Origin: Nissolia schottii
Taxonomy: Eukaryota > Streptophyta > Magnoliopsida > Fabales > Fabaceae
NCBI GenBank assembly: GCA_003254905.1
Contig: QANU01005526.1
Location: 65,887 to 129,886 of the forward strand
DNA length: 64,000 bases
Direction of reading: 5' to 3'
This document shows positions 36,882-49,730 of the stretch, piece by piece. Numbering within the stretch: the first letter of the stretch is position 1; each line of letters opens with the position of its first letter. The position numbers and the translations under genes were made by a program. The notes below the pieces were generated by a model. The model had not been told where the DNA came from. It did not search any database and worked only from the letters and a program-made list of their open reading frames with translations.

Positions 36882-37479
36882 ATTGGTACGAATGAGAGTT
36901 TGTTTGGGACGGTAATGGTGGGAGAGAATCAGAGTTTGGAGAAAAAACCAAAATGTATATGTTAATAATAAATAACACTAATATATGCTTTATACTTTAT
37001 TTGTCGAAAAAGAAAATATTGAAATTATGTATTGCCTGCCGCTAACACCAACCTGGCGATTAATATGGCAACCTTGGATAATTTGGTGGTCGGTGCTTGT
37101 TTACCTTTTTCTTTTGGGTTTAATACATCTATGTAGGGAGAAGTGGACTCAAATACGTGAACAGCTAATAGTTAAATTGGCATCTATCTTAATATTAAGA
37201 GTTTGTGTGGATACCAAAGCTTCTAAATTTTTTTTTTTACTTCTTAATAGTTAAAAGTCAAATATGTTTGTTTGGGTATAATTATTTGCATAACTTTTTT
37301 ACTTTTTAAAAGTTATTTTAATTGTTTTTTCAAAAGTCATAATAGAAAGCTTATAACTTGCCGAGAAGCTATATCAATAATTACATTTCGACTCAGCTTG
37401 CAAACATTTTGCTTTTTATAAGAATAAAAGTTTGTACCTCTCTAACCCCTGCTCTGCGTGATCACGTTGAATGAATCTG
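36882..37479. other. Intergenic region, 5' flank of the SMR gene
   Basis: AT-rich DNA without a supported gene or clear TATA box on the minus strand. Confidence 0.5.
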
Positions 37480-37801
37480 TAGGGCTGTCAAACAGGTCAA
37501 CCCGACTCGTTTAGGCCTGACTCGGTTAACTCACGGGCTTAAATGGGTCAGACCTTAACGGACTTTTACTATTCGCAAATTGGTTTTTATATGTTTGGTC
37601 CATCTATTTATGTGAATAAATGGGTTAGTCTATGAGTTTTGCCTATGTTAATACTAAACGAGTCAATTTGGCTCACAGGCTAAATGAGTTAGGCTTAAAC
37701 GGGCTTTTACTATTTGCAGGTCGGATTTTATACGTTTGGTCTGTCCATTTAACCAGATAAGTGGGTCGGGCTCACGGGTCAGACTCATTTTAACAACCCT
37801 A
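37480..37801. mobile_element. MITE with TAGGGCTGTCAAA-type ends, about 322 bp
   Basis: The left end reads TAGGGCTGTCAAACAGG and the complement of the right end TAGGGTTGTTAAAATGAG. The interior consists of GGGTCAGACC / CGGGCTTTTACTATTTGCA phrases, each present twice. Plants carry many hAT-like MITEs with such ends. The flanking 8-mers do not match, so the target duplication is lost or the ends are slightly off. Confidence 0.6.
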
Positions 37802-37895
37802 CTGCAAGATATAAAAGGTTGTGCCTTTCTAACAACAAGTGTCTTAACCTGTGCCGTCCATGAGGGAGTTATGTGACTATTCTCTAAGTTGATTA

Positions 37896-37935
37896 TTAAT
37901 AATAATAATAATAATAATAATAATGATGATGATGA
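37896..37935. repeat. (TAA)n/(TGA)n microsatellite
   Basis: About 29 bp of TAA repeat passing into TGA repeats. Confidence 0.9.
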
Positions 37936-37998
37936 ACTTATACAAAAAATGCAAATACGAAACAGAAAATAAACTTTATATACTATACACACAAATAC

Positions 37999-39625
37999 TC
38001 AGCTCACATGCCAAAATATTTCCCTATATACTACATTCATTGTCGAACCTTCAACTGTGTCTTCATGATTCTCCAATAATATTCTCAAGTTGTTCTTTGT
38101 TTTCACTTTTGATAATGCAGCATGTAATTGCCCATGAGTGAATACTGACTTGGGAAGGTCTAATCCAAGGGTTGACAGTGTTTGTCCTTGAGAATTATTA
38201 ATAGTCATTGCAAAATAAACAATTACAGGGAATTGTCTCCTTTAAAATCTTACCAGAACTGTTTCGTTGTTGGGAATCATGTTCATTCTTGGTATCAAAA
38301 CAACTTCTTCAACCTTGTTTCATGTAAGAGTTAAACATTCCATAACATGAATATTCATTTGTCTTATTTTTAGCCTTATCCCATTCCACAGCTCATTAGG
38401 TTGGTCTATGTTTTGTAACAACATAACATGACAACTCTCTTTTAGTCTCAATTTATGCGGAGGTTGGCCAGAGCAATTTATTCCATGTAATATCTCTGGA
38501 GAAAAAGTATCTAACTCCGACTTCATGTTGCTTTCCTCTGTGCATAAAGAATCAGAGCTTAAATAATTTTTTTACTCCTCAGGAAGATTTGACATTATGT
38601 AATTGTTAACATCTCAAACAATTTCTAAGATAGGAGTGAGAATTGTCCTTTCCTTGAAATAGTTAATGCTTTCCATAACATCGAACATTCCAAGGTAAAC
38701 AAAATCCATTAATTGATCAAAGAAAAAAATGAGATAAGGATATCAAATGGAATTTCAACTAAAGATTCACCTTCTAATGAATCACCAGCAACATCATCTC
38801 CTATTTGCAATTGCTAGTTAGCAAACTGCCTTGATTCAGTAATATCAAGTTTGTTAGAACCAATTGTGAGCCACATATTCTTAGAAAGATTAAGAGCTTC
38901 GCAAGAAGGCTACAAATAAGAATAATTGATTGACACTTCGATGTCTTGCCTCGAACCCCAAGCAATCACTAAGAGGATTTGCCTAAATTCTCCACCCAAG
39001 ACAACAACTTTTGCAGTAAAATTTAGATCTGAATCGTATGAAGATAAGAATCAAGGAATATCTTTTAAGCATTTGTCTAAGGCTTCTTAGCAAAACTTAC
39101 TAAGCTCGATGCTTCATCCCATATTATTAATTTTGTCTTGCCTAACAATCATGCAAGAGAGCTTCCTTGTTTTATGCTGCATGTCAAATCTTCATTTATA
39201 TTCAGTGGAATCTTGAATCTAGAATGAGTTGTTCTTCCATTTGGCAACAATAGTGAAGCGATTCCACTAGAAGCAACATTAAGTACAATATCACCATTCG
39301 ATCTTATAGATGCAGACTAAATCTTCCATAAAAAAGTCTTGCATGTGTCACCATAGCCATATAAGAAAAAGAATCCTCCCTTGTTACAGTTGATTGCACT
39401 CATTATTTCATCATACACTCCTCTTTGTTCATCTGTTATGGTTTGCAAGTATTGAGCCAGCTCATTCGACAAAACCTTTTTCTCAAAGTTCATATCTTCC
39501 ATTATCAATTTGTCTTGCATATCAAAAAGAATTTCTTCTGAGGGAAAAAAAAATATTCTTTCAACGATCTTCCATTAGATTGAAGAAGTTCCTCAATATG
39601 AGCAAGAATTTTATTTTATATTTTG
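37999..39625 (-). pseudogene. Helitron Rep/helicase remnant (PIF1-like helicase part)
   Basis: Read on the minus strand in several broken frames, the order is that of the C-terminal Helitron helicase. First comes AHIEELLQSNGRSLKEYF; then ITDEQRGVYDEI followed by a damaged Walker A, LYGYGDTCKTFLWKI (normally GxGGTGKT); then a SSGIASLLLPNGRTTHSRFKIPL-like motif II region split by stops; then PPHKLRLKESCHVMLLQNID; and finally MTINNSQGQTLSTLGL and VFTHGQLHAALSKV. Stops, frame shifts and the altered Walker A make it non-functional. The Rep nuclease part is absent, and no TC...CTRR ends were located. Confidence 0.85.
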
Positions 39626-42600
39626 CTCATGTATCAGAATTAAATCTGTAACAAAGGAACAAAAGTTTTGAAAGACTATGTTTATATACATGTTAGTGTA
39701 TAATTGTATGATATAGGACTAACAGTTTAGTTTAATATAATGGAAAAGCAAATAGCACTATGGCAAGATATATAATGAAATGAGAAATGTTTAACGATTA
39801 ATTATCATCGGTTCCACAATTAAATGTTCATAAAAGAGGTGTTGTTGATTAGTTAAATATCTCTAACTAACATGCAATTCACCTAAAAGATCACGATCAC
39901 TCTCTCTTAAGCATCAACTAGTATAAGAATTAACAACCGAGACATGGTTTTAAACACAGGTACTAATTTGGTTACCCAATTACACAATTTAATCCGACCA
40001 GATTAATTCCCCAAATTCCCCTTAGCGGCTTGGATAATTATCATTGATCAACTTGAATCACCAATCCTAATAATCCTAATTCAACAAAGCCTATAATCAT
40101 CAAGATTTATTAATTTAGAATTAGCCTAGTAAATTTCATAAATTCTCTTTCAGTGACATGCAAAATTTTAAAATGTAAATTTTTTAATATACTTATGATT
40201 TTCTAAAATCCTTTGTTTACTCCACAAGTTAGTTTTAATGTATTAGGAAAGATTCAAAAGTTATTTGGAGAGTTTTTTATTAACGTTTAATATAATAATT
40301 CTCAAAACTAGAGATTGCTGTGATTGCTGTAATTTTTACCCAAATTTTTACTAAGATAGAAACTCTTATGAATTATAACTATTGATTAAATTATAACTAT
40401 TAAGTATACGTCAGAGAAGTGTAAAGGAAATGTTAGTTATTTACTTTAGCATTTGTATATTATTATTTTTTATTTTTTATTTTAAATGTCTTGTGGGATG
40501 AATTAGTTTTTTTTTTTTTTTGAAGTGAGAGTGAGATAATGTAGTTGGAGTAAAAGGTTGATGAAAAAGAAAATTATAATTTAAATTCGTAAGAAGGGTA
40601 AAAAAGGAAAATGAAAAGTTGTGCACGACATGGGTAGTTGTATTGGGGATTCCCCTTTGTTGCATCTATAGATAATAATCTTTAATATCATTATAGAATA
40701 ATAAAATATCAAGCATGATAAAATATTATCTTTAATATTATGGTAAATAATAAAATATTATATTTACTCTTAATAATTTATTTTGTAATCTTAATTCTTT
40801 CTTTGGGCACATTCTTTGTGGTAAATCTTATTCTCTCTTTTTAATTATGTTCTAAGCTTTTAAATACTTATTAGGGCCTTTAATAAATATTTTGACCCCC
40901 AACATAACTTTAATAATTAATAAGCTATTATTTTATGAGAAATTATACTTTATTTTTTTTAAAATTATCAAATTAGTCATTGGTTATTTATTGACTCAAT
41001 AAAATCATAGCTAGATTAATGCTAATTCGTAGTTGATTAATTAAGGGAATAAATCCTCAAACAATAAATCAAACAATTTTATATGGTCAAATTAAAAAGA
41101 TTTTCTGACAATATGGAATAAACTCACCGACCTTGAATTTTAAGGAATAAACAATTAGTTAACCAAAGGAAAATTAGCTATAAAACAAAGATGATCAAAA
41201 TTGAGATGTTACAATAACAGCAGATGCTACTAATCCCATTTTTAATGTACTCATTTCAAGTTTTTCATCACACGTATCTACAAAGGACTCATGCATCTCA
41301 GGATTCACATTCATAATCTACAAATAATCAAACTTCATTGCTGTCAGTTACTAAGCCTACAATATCCCAGCCACCAATTTTGCCTCAAAATTCACATCCT
41401 TTAATTTGCAAACTAGAGGTAAATTAGGAATTCATAAGCCCAAGACATATGCAGCAACCCTCCTTAGTTCACCACTAGACTTAACAATATCTACACCTAC
41501 CTCAGTAACACAAACACTTTAGAGCCTTCAGTTGAAGCAAGCTATGATAAAATGAATTTCAACATCAAACCTATAGGATGCAAATGGATATTTCACATCA
41601 AGAGGCAACCAAATGGTTAAATTCAGAAATATAAACCCAGACTTGTAGCCAAAAGGATTCCAACAAAGAGAAGGCTTTGACTTCACTGAAATTTTCAGCC
41701 CTATCATCAAGCAGCCTTCTACTGTCAAATTAATTCTCTCTATTCTGCGCAATAAAGTAAGACTAAAATTCTCATAAAGTAAGAGTCATTCTCTGTATTA
41801 TTATGGTGCGAAAATAATAAATGTAAAAAAGTGGAAAAGACAACCTTTTGCTCCCCCAACTTAATCAGCCAACTTTTCTAAATAAAATACTCTCGACCAA
41901 AACATTATTGTGAGGGCAGTGCTCTAATCTCAATTGTTAGGTTGGTAGCCTATCCTCTTTTTTCATAAGCACTAATACTATCTCTTGCAACTACATTTTT
42001 TAACAAAACAATAAAAAGCAAAAGAAGAGAAAAAATCCCTAATCATGTAAAATGGAGTAATTTGATCTCTTACCATTTAAGATATAAAGACACTTTAATT
42101 TCTACATATAAAGGACAAAAGTGTCCACTTTATATGTTTAATGACCAAAGGGTCCTATATTTCAAAATTTTGGTCAACCATGAAAATGAGTGGGACGTAC
42201 GTATTTGTTTAAGCAAAGAGTAATAACATGGAGTAAGCATTTTGGTGTGTAACTTTTTGGAAAAAGGTGATCGTTAACCCCTTTAGCTATGGACTATAAA
42301 ACAAGGAAAACTTTCGTGTAGATGTGTGTTATTTAGATTTATGAGGTGTAAGACACTATGACAACTCAGATCTTAATAAAATCTTATTTAATAGTAGATG
42401 TATGAATCAGCATGATGTCTTACATCACATTTGAGATTAGTAACATTTTCCCTTCATGTATGTCGCCTAGCATATACATTAAAAAACAAGCATATGCATG
42501 TCCAATTGCATATATTAAATGATTTCCTTGAGCTAGGATTAGGTAGTGTAAGTGAAGTTAGTTATTGAATGAAGCAAAGCTTATATATAATATTCCTTTT

Positions 42601-43230
42601 TTACCTAGCTTGCAACCGCAACGCCAGCATTGCAACGGCCAAGGGGCACAACCTGCCGGCTGAGTTTGGAACTCAACACTTCTTGATGCTTCCACCTATT
42701 TTCAATAACCGAAGGGTTTGTTTTTATTATTATTTTTTCTTAACCAATGGTATGTCATAGTCTCTAATGTATTGTTTGATTTCTGGACGACTATAAGGAC
42801 GAAAATAGTGGTGGTCAAAAAAGTGTTTAGGGAAGGAAACAGAGAAAAAAAAAAGTTTAACGGTCATGCTTAGAGATAATTTATAAGTAAATTTTTGTAC
42901 ATGAAACATGTTTTGAGAACGATTTTTAAGTAAATTTTTATGCTTTCAAAATAAATGACAAAAAAATACATCTCTATTTTTCACCGTTTTCGTCCCTTGT
43001 ATCCTACAAGAGATATCAAAGGATGCGTAATTATAAGTACGTATTTGTAAACATCCCCTTTGAAGAACTCAATAAAAAAACACACTCATGTCCCTTATCT
43101 TGCTAACAAGCAGCATCTATCCTACTTGGAATTTTCAACTTGAACCGCAAGCATACAATACAAGTTACAAAATACTCATGCCAGCCCAGAAACGCTCCTC
43201 AAAAGAAGAGCAAACTAGACAAGTTGATCG
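39626..43230. other. Long AT-rich intergenic region
   Basis: No supported gene. Isolated open frames, such as one on the minus strand at 41528-41752 and one at 42569-42760 on the plus strand (with a GHNLPAEFGTQHFLMLPPIF phrase), look protein-like in places. I cannot assign them, and they lack starts, splice partners or neighbours. They may be gene or transposon scraps. Confidence 0.45.
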
Positions 43231-43255
43231 TTGTTAGGACGGTTAGAAAGTCCAC

Positions 43256-43308
43256 ATTATTATTATTATTATTGTGATAGACATATCGTATTCACTCATT
43301 ACTATAAA
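43256..43308 (+). promoter_or_regulatory. (TTA)n repeat and TATA box of the reductase gene
   Basis: A TTA/ATT repeat at 43256-43274 lies just upstream of TATAAA at 43303-43308. The TATA box is 60 bp before the ATG and implies a leader of about 30 nt. Confidence 0.55.
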
Positions 43309-43367
43309 ATGGTTCAGATTGAAAAGAAGAGAGTCACAATCAAAAACAACCACCACCCCCATCCAAT

Positions 43368-44555
43368 ATGGCTGAGGCTAACAACAACAACAACAACAAC
43401 AACAATGTTGCAATCATCTTTGGGGTCACTGGACTTGTTGGGAGAGAGCTAGCAAAGAGGCTCCTTCTAGAACCTTCTAATTGGAAGGTCTATGGCATAG
43501 CCAGAAACCCTCAGAAGGCACTACCACCGCCAACACCAACAACACCCACCACCCATTTAAGCCCTTGTTACCATTTCATCTCTTGCAATTTGCTGAACCC
43601 ATTGGAGACCCAAAAGAAGCTCTTGCCTTTACATGATGTGACCCATGTGTTTTGGGTCACATGGGCCAGCCAGGTCCCACTAGAGACCCAAGAGAGTTGT
43701 GACCTCAACAAGGCCATGATGTCCAATGCCTTAACTTCCATACTCTCAACAGCCAAGAATCTCAAGCATGTCTCACTCCAAACAGGAACAAAGCACTATG
43801 TCTCACTTCAACCCCCTTTTGACAATAACAAGAAGCAACAATGCTTTTATTACCATGAGGACTTCCCAAGAATGAGCATAGCCCCAAATTTCTACTACAC
43901 ACTTGAGGATCTTCTGATTGAGAAGCTGACTCGTACAAAAGTTTCTTGGTCTGTGCACAGGCCAGGTTTATTATTGGGGAGTTCTGTTAGGTCATTTTAC
44001 AACTTCATGGGTAGCTTGTGTGTCTATGGTTCAATTTGCATGCACTTGAAGCTCCCTTTTGTGTTTGGTGGGACCAGGAACTGTTGGGAGGAGGCATACA
44101 TTGATGGGTCAGATGCTAGGCTTGTTGCTGATCAGCACATTTGGGCAGCAACAAAATGTGATGATGTTTTTTATTCCTCCAATGGAGAAGCTTTTAATTC
44201 AATTAATGGGCCTAGTTTTACTTGGAAGGAGATCTGGCCTGTTGTTGGGAAGAAATTGGGGGTTCAGGTCCCACAAGAGGAGGAGGACATGTTTGTGGAG
44301 AATCTCTGGTTCTCTAAGGCAATGGCTGAGAAGCACCATGTCTGGGAGGAGATTGTTGAGGAACATGGGTTGGTGCAGACAAGTTTGGGGGATTTGGCTA
44401 ATTGGGGGTTCCTTGATGCATTGTTTAGGTTCCCTCTCAAGCTATTGGGGAGCAGGGATAAGGTTGATGGGTTTGGTTTTGGTGCAAGGTACAAGACATT
44501 GAATTCAATTTTGTATTGGATTGATTGCATGAGAGATGAGAAGCTGATCCCCTAG
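43368..44555 (+). CDS. PRISE reductase: progesterone 5-beta-reductase / iridoid-synthase-like, 395 aa
   Basis: A single-exon gene of the usual family length. Seen: a nine-asparagine run from an AAC repeat right after the start; the NADPH-binding loop GVTGLVG (19-25); a VYGIARNP strand; the family motif QTGTKHYV with catalytic Lys142; and [10 protein letters not shown] with catalytic Tyr (176). The C-terminal half has the usual [15 protein letters not shown] and NWGFLDALF motifs. These atypical short-chain dehydrogenases reduce activated enones (progesterone, 8-oxogeranial, small enones) with NADPH, in the cytosol. Legumes do not make iridoids, so general enone or stress metabolism is more likely. 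The asparagine run should be length-variable. Substrate cannot be read from the sequence. Confidence 0.95.
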   Translation: MAEANNNNNNNNNVAIIFGVTGLVGRELAKRLLLEPSNWKVYGIARNPQKALPPPTPTTPTTHLSPCYHFISCNLLNPLETQKKLLPLHDVTHVFWVTWASQVPLETQESCDLNKAMMSNALTSILSTAKNLKHVSLQTGTKHYVSLQPPFDNNKKQQCFYYHEDFPRMSIAPNFYYTLEDLLIEKLTRTKVSWSVHRPGLLLGSSVRSFYNFMGSLCVYGSICMHLKLPFVFGGTRNCWEEAYIDGSDARLVADQHIWAATKCDDVFYSSNGEAFNSINGPSFTWKEIWPVVGKKLGVQVPQEEEDMFVENLWFSKAMAEKHHVWEEIVEEHGLVQTSLGDLANWGFLDALFRFPLKLLGSRDKVDGFGFGARYKTLNSILYWIDCMRDEKLIP

Positions 44556-45949
44556 TGGCTTGTTGGTATTATGACTTTGACTTCTACCTTGTGTTATTTG
44601 TATTTATTTTATATAGGATATCGTGTCGACTCATCTTATCTATTATGACAAGAGATTTTAGTTGAATGTAACATCAATAAAATTTTATTTAATAATAAAT
44701 AACTTGTAAGTCGACACAATTTCTCTTCTAAAGTGCATCCACTTACAGTTTTCTTTCGTTGTGCTGGAGAAATTTATGGAGCAACACAAAATGAGGGGTT
44801 TTCTTTTATTATTTTCTTAAAGAAAAATTAGTGGCGGGTTGTTCTTTGTGATGGTTGACTCGCACTTTAATTGCTGCTACAGTTTATTAGTTTATATACA
44901 GTTGGAACCATTCAATCCAGTTTAATAATGCACATACCTTCTTTTCCACATCACTGTCCCCCTGGTGTCACTTTTCTATGGGTGCAGGTGGAAGAGTTGC
45001 TAATTTGTCTTCTCCCTGTATTTGAAATAAATATTGTTTTTGTGGCCTAACTTTGGCTTTGGGTTATGCAGTTACTTTCCACAACTATATTGTTTCTTGG
45101 GTTTTGGTGTAATCCTACTAACATAATTAAATGTTAATTGAATTTTATATAAGCCATTGAATCATACGGTATATTATATTAATAAAAAACAAACTCAATA
45201 TTAGAAAAATGACATGTATGATATTAGCCTCCTCCCCCCTAAAAAGTGAAGCTGTCTCAAGTTCGAACGTGGTCATTGACACTTTAAAATGAATAAAAAT
45301 TTGGATAAGTAAACCTTGTAATACTGAGTTTACCTTTATCTAAAAACTCAATTTTGTTATAGTTTTTTTATTTGATACAATATCCTACAATATGACTTGA
45401 GCGTAAGAGTAGCATTTCAGGTACCCCACCAATGCTCTTGATCATCATCATCAACCATCGTTGAACGCCAATCTAAAGCCTGACCTCCACCACCCAAATT
45501 TGGGTTTCTGGTAATATCAATCCCCATTCTGAATTACTTGAGAACATTGATGTCAGCTGTAAGAACGTGCTACTGTTTTAAAAGACATCAACTCCCCCTT
45601 TTCTTTCCAGGTGGAGAAGGATGGAAGACAGTGGTGATTGGTGAACGATGAAGCCAATCACCCTCTGCTCGTGTTAATCAGGTAGAATTTGTGCTCATCA
45701 ATTTATAGTGCAGGGCATGTGGTGTTGTGGCTTTTGTTAAGGTAGAATTTGTGCTCATAAATTTCAAGGCATGAAGGCCCCTGGTGTGTGGAGCTTTGAT
45801 TCCTACTGATTTTTCTCATGAAGTGTTCACTGTGGTGGAAACAGAACCCTGTTGCGGTTATGATATATGTGTAGGTACAGCTGTAGACATAAATGAAGGG
45901 TGGTAGTAATTATAGGGGTGAGATATGTGCTCAAGGTTACTTGGGACCA
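44556..45949. other. 3' flank and intergenic DNA
   Basis: The first 200 bp are probably the 3' UTR of the reductase gene (AATAAA-like sites near 44677-44690). The rest has no supported gene. Confidence 0.5.
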
Positions 45950-46280
45950 TGACTTTCGATGAGTCCTTTGTGAAAGTGATTCAGTTGATACTGTGTATCT
46001 TATTAATTTTAGGTATGTTTATCATTTTGTTCAGACAATTATTATAGAAATTTGTGATTGACTTTATTGAAATTGAGTTGTGGAGGTTAAACAAATCCTC
46101 AGAGTGGCTAATTCTTATACTGATTGGCTAGTCAAGTAGGGGTCTTTTGATGGGTTGTTGTTTGTTGAGATTGTTGATCTCGACTTGAGATTCAACCCTT
46201 TCAGCGTGAGGACTTTCGAGGAACTTATTTTATAAGATTATAGTCTTCTTTTATTTTTCTGATGTATCAAAAAAAAAAAA
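45950..46280 (+). mobile_element. Probable LINE RNase H tail with poly(A)
   Basis: In one frame a stretch near 46090-46140 reads KQILRVANSYTDWLVK, like the conserved REANxxADxLAK of plant LINE RNase H. It is followed by a T-rich 3' region and a poly(A) run at 46267-46280. It is a 5'-truncated, decayed copy. Confidence 0.4.
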
Positions 46281-47892
46281 ACTAATCACAGTTTTACAAA
46301 ACATAATCCTTTTAATTCACCTTCAATAAAGAGTGAAACCTTAATTCAGGGTCAAAATACAAAGTTAAAATTTTAGTTATAAGATCTTTATGGGTTAAAA
46401 ACATAAATCATACACCTACAATCTCAACCCTCAACCAATTTGGTCCCAAACATTAGTCGATCCATTGATTTCTTTACCTGAGAGTGAGTGGTAGAAATCC
46501 TAAAACGAGTAGAAGACATTGAAATAATTTAAGGATACTATTGTCAACTTATAAAAAGATTTAAAGATTTTGATCCTTCATCTTAAATAATAATTTAACT
46601 AGTCCTTTCTAATAATTTAAAAATAATTGGTCTTTTCTTCATAATTGATCACGGTTAACTATCCTTATTGTTTATTTTTCCTAACAAGTGTACTCATGTC
46701 CACATGGTAGGTAATATTGTTCTTGATAACAAATCAATTAAGATTGAGCTCGATGTTTGGTCAAGAGGAATGGGCGTTATACTCTTACCAATTTAGCTTA
46801 CTAATTTATAGAAATTAATTTTAATGCACTATAATTTTACATTTGTTGACTCTCATACTAACTACTTCAAAATTGTTACGTTTAACCTTATATATGATCT
46901 AAGATTGGTGTAGTAGTAGAGAGTTTGAATAGTATACATGAGAACCTAGATTTAAACTTTATAGCGATCAATGTAATTTCTGAAGTATAAAAATAACGAT
47001 CAAGTTAAATTTTTAAAATTAGTTGTGCATCAAAACAAGATAATAGTAATTTATAAGGAAGTTCCACCTTAGTTCCGGAGAAAAATACAAGCACACATTC
47101 ATAAAGACAACTTGTAGGGCCTGAAAAAAGAAAAAGATATCAAAGAATGGATCGGTTACCCTGATTCTAGCTGGCATTACATAAGCTAGAAACAATGAGT
47201 TCACAGGGCTCGAATGTGATCGTGCAAGCACAAGCTCTGAAACTCCAGATCTACAAATCAATCATCTTAACATACAAAACTGCACTAGAGCATAGAATGG
47301 AAATGGATGCCCCTGCAACGCATCAAATTTCTAAATTATTAGGGTGAAAATTATCATCTAGAACTTATGAAGGAAGGAGGGACAATTATATATAAAAAAA
47401 AATATATTAAAAAAAAAACAAGAATAAGGAGTTTAATGGTGAGATATCTGTAAGTACCAAATCAGCATCCATCCGGGACTTGTGCATATATATGCTTTGA
47501 CCAAAAATGTTTCGAATAGCAGATTGAGATTCAATTTCTTTAACAGGTTTTTTGTTTGATATTTCATTGAACAAATGACATTTGCCAGGTAGTTCGTGAA
47601 TCACTGTATTGGTAACATACAGTGAAAAATGGTTCAACTACTGAACATTGTACAGAAAAATTCATGCATACAGGTATCTTTTTGATCCATTAAAGGGCTG
47701 TACCATCACACAACAAATTTCCATCAAATGAAGGCGTTATGCCTCTAAACGTTTCAAGAACCTATTTTAAATTATTAGTATGGCAAAAAATTACACATAT
47801 TGAATCCGTAATATCAGTATCAAGGACTAGTATGTTATTTGCCCATATACAAGAGAAAACCTACCACTGAGTAGAGGTACAACGCAGCTTAA
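46281..47892. other. Intergenic region and 3' flank of the Kish gene
   Basis: No supported gene. Open frames on the minus strand at 47019-47261 and 47407-47637 have no recognisable motif. Part of this stretch may be the 3' UTR of the Kish gene. Confidence 0.45.
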
Positions 47893-49730
47893 TTAGAAGA
47901 AGATTATAGAAACACCCATCATAAAGCAACCTACAGATACCCATGGGCTTAACCGTTCACCTGTTTCATCAACCACACAAGCATGGTCAAGATAATATCG
48001 CTGATTAGGTTCCACATGCAATCAAATATGTTCTTGTTCTCACTTTTTTTTAGCCTTTTAATTATTTCAGAGTGTAAGCAAAATGAATATATCAAGCAAT
48101 ACAAATCTATTCCACATTCCAGAACATATCCCAACATGCTGGTGCAGCAACTAATGTGAGACAATGGAATTCAAGAACTCATTGGCAAAGCAAGAAATTC
48201 AAAACCTTAAGGATTCCACCATAATGCAGCTGCTGTTTGAAGCTGGGAAGGACATAGAACATGCGTATGAGATTACAATTTACAACTATAATCCAACCCT
48301 TTTTCTATTTGCATTCATCATAATGAATTATTGTATCTCCAGGTTTCCACTGCCAATAGGTAAGTCATAAACACTCCCACTGGGAATTCTGTATCCTTGT
48401 TGAAAGGTAAGCAGGTTAACGAATTCAAAAAGAGGTGCAATATATGATAAATTTAACAATTGAAAAGTCTTTATAGAAACAATCACGTACAGAAAAAGCA
48501 CGAAATATTCACAGAAGTAAGGAAAGGAAAATTTCCAGGGTAACCCAGACCCGGTGGAAGACTTCTTCCCCACCCTTGTTTCCACTCCAATCCTTTTCTA
48601 AAGCTTAAATAAAGAAAGTAAATAGATTTTGAACAAGTGCATAAAACAAAATAGATGTAAACTAATAATTCATGCAGTAGTAAATCAAATAGGAGACATC
48701 TACCTATTCTTGCTGCCTTCCAAAAGAACCCACGAAATCTGTCAGGAAAGCATTTATGTTGTCAATTCTGCTTGTTCATCAAGTTAAAAAAAAATCTATT
48801 ATGAAGAAAGAAAACACTATTGCAAAATATACATCCAACGACTCAAAAAAGGATGCAAGTAGGTGAAGGACCTGAAGAATTGTGATTGGTTTAACAGGTA
48901 AAGTTCAAATGTTAATACTATCAAACATTTGTCATGAACATTTGACAAGGTTTTATGTTGATTGTCAACAACCTAATACAACCTCCTCTTTTACCTAGTC
49001 TTGGGACTAGCTATGAAGAAGACTTTCAATAAAGCATAGCATAGGCATAGTTAATACTATCAATCATTTAGTAAAAAGAAAAAACCCTAAAAAAAGTAAA
49101 GAGTATGGGTAAGGGAAGAGAATGGAGGGTTAAAAAAATGAATTTCTTTCCCTATGTTTGGATTTTAAAACCCCCCCAAAATTAGGGACAAAGTTGTCAA
49201 CAGCAAGAAATAGTAGCAAGATCAAGTCATGGCAAAGATTCTAGCAGGGAGGCTATCTGAACATATGCACATATACCTTTTGGCAAGTAGGGTAATAAAT
49301 GAGTACTAACAGCTGGTCATCAAACAAATGCGGGAAAATCCTCCAAGTAATGTAAGTTGATAATACCCTAAGCTATACTAGCTCTATGCCGCTATCCTGC
49401 CAGCATTGCACCAAAAAGCAACATTGAAAATAGAAACATACGCTCTACTTGGATGAAGCCATGAAGGATCATCAACATATCCAGAAACCGTATATGAGCA
49501 TATCAATACATAATATAAAGGGCAATAGGCATAGAGATAATACATACCCAGTTCTTTGTTCGAGGCCTGCTGGAAACTGCATCTTGAAGTAAGTGCAGGC
49601 ACATATTCCGAGCAGTATCACAGTAAGAAACGAATGGAAATTGAAAAGCGCAGACTGAAACCAAATAAATTATTGTAAATGGATGTAAAAATTCAATAAG
49701 CAATTTCAGAATTTGCAGTTCCCTCACCAT
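47893..49730 (-). CDS. Kish (TMEM167) small secretory-pathway membrane protein, 70 aa
   Basis: Four coding pieces on the minus strand: 49728-49730 (ATG only), 49548-49654, 48704-48738 and 47893-47960, joined by GT-AG introns in consistent phase. The protein begins MSALFNFHSFLTVILLGICA, continues with KMQFPAGLEQRTG and GFFWKAARIGERLSPW, and ends GVSIIFF. That is the full Kish/TMEM167 layout: signal-like first membrane helix, short lumenal loop with the conserved FFWKxARIGER motif, second membrane helix. Length is within one or two residues of animal and plant homologues. Family members sit in the early secretory pathway (ER/Golgi) and are needed for constitutive secretion in insects. The gene is easily missed because every exon is tiny. 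No upstream AUG is present in the inferred leader. Confidence 0.93.

Noticed and set aside
41528-41752. 74-codon minus-strand frame with a CWNPFGYKSGF phrase
   Set aside because: Looks protein-like, but I could not connect it to any family or to neighbouring exons, so no gene is claimed.
45220-45350. Possible SINE with a CAAGTTCGAACG B-box-like motif
   Set aside because: No credible A box at the right distance, no tail and no target duplication.
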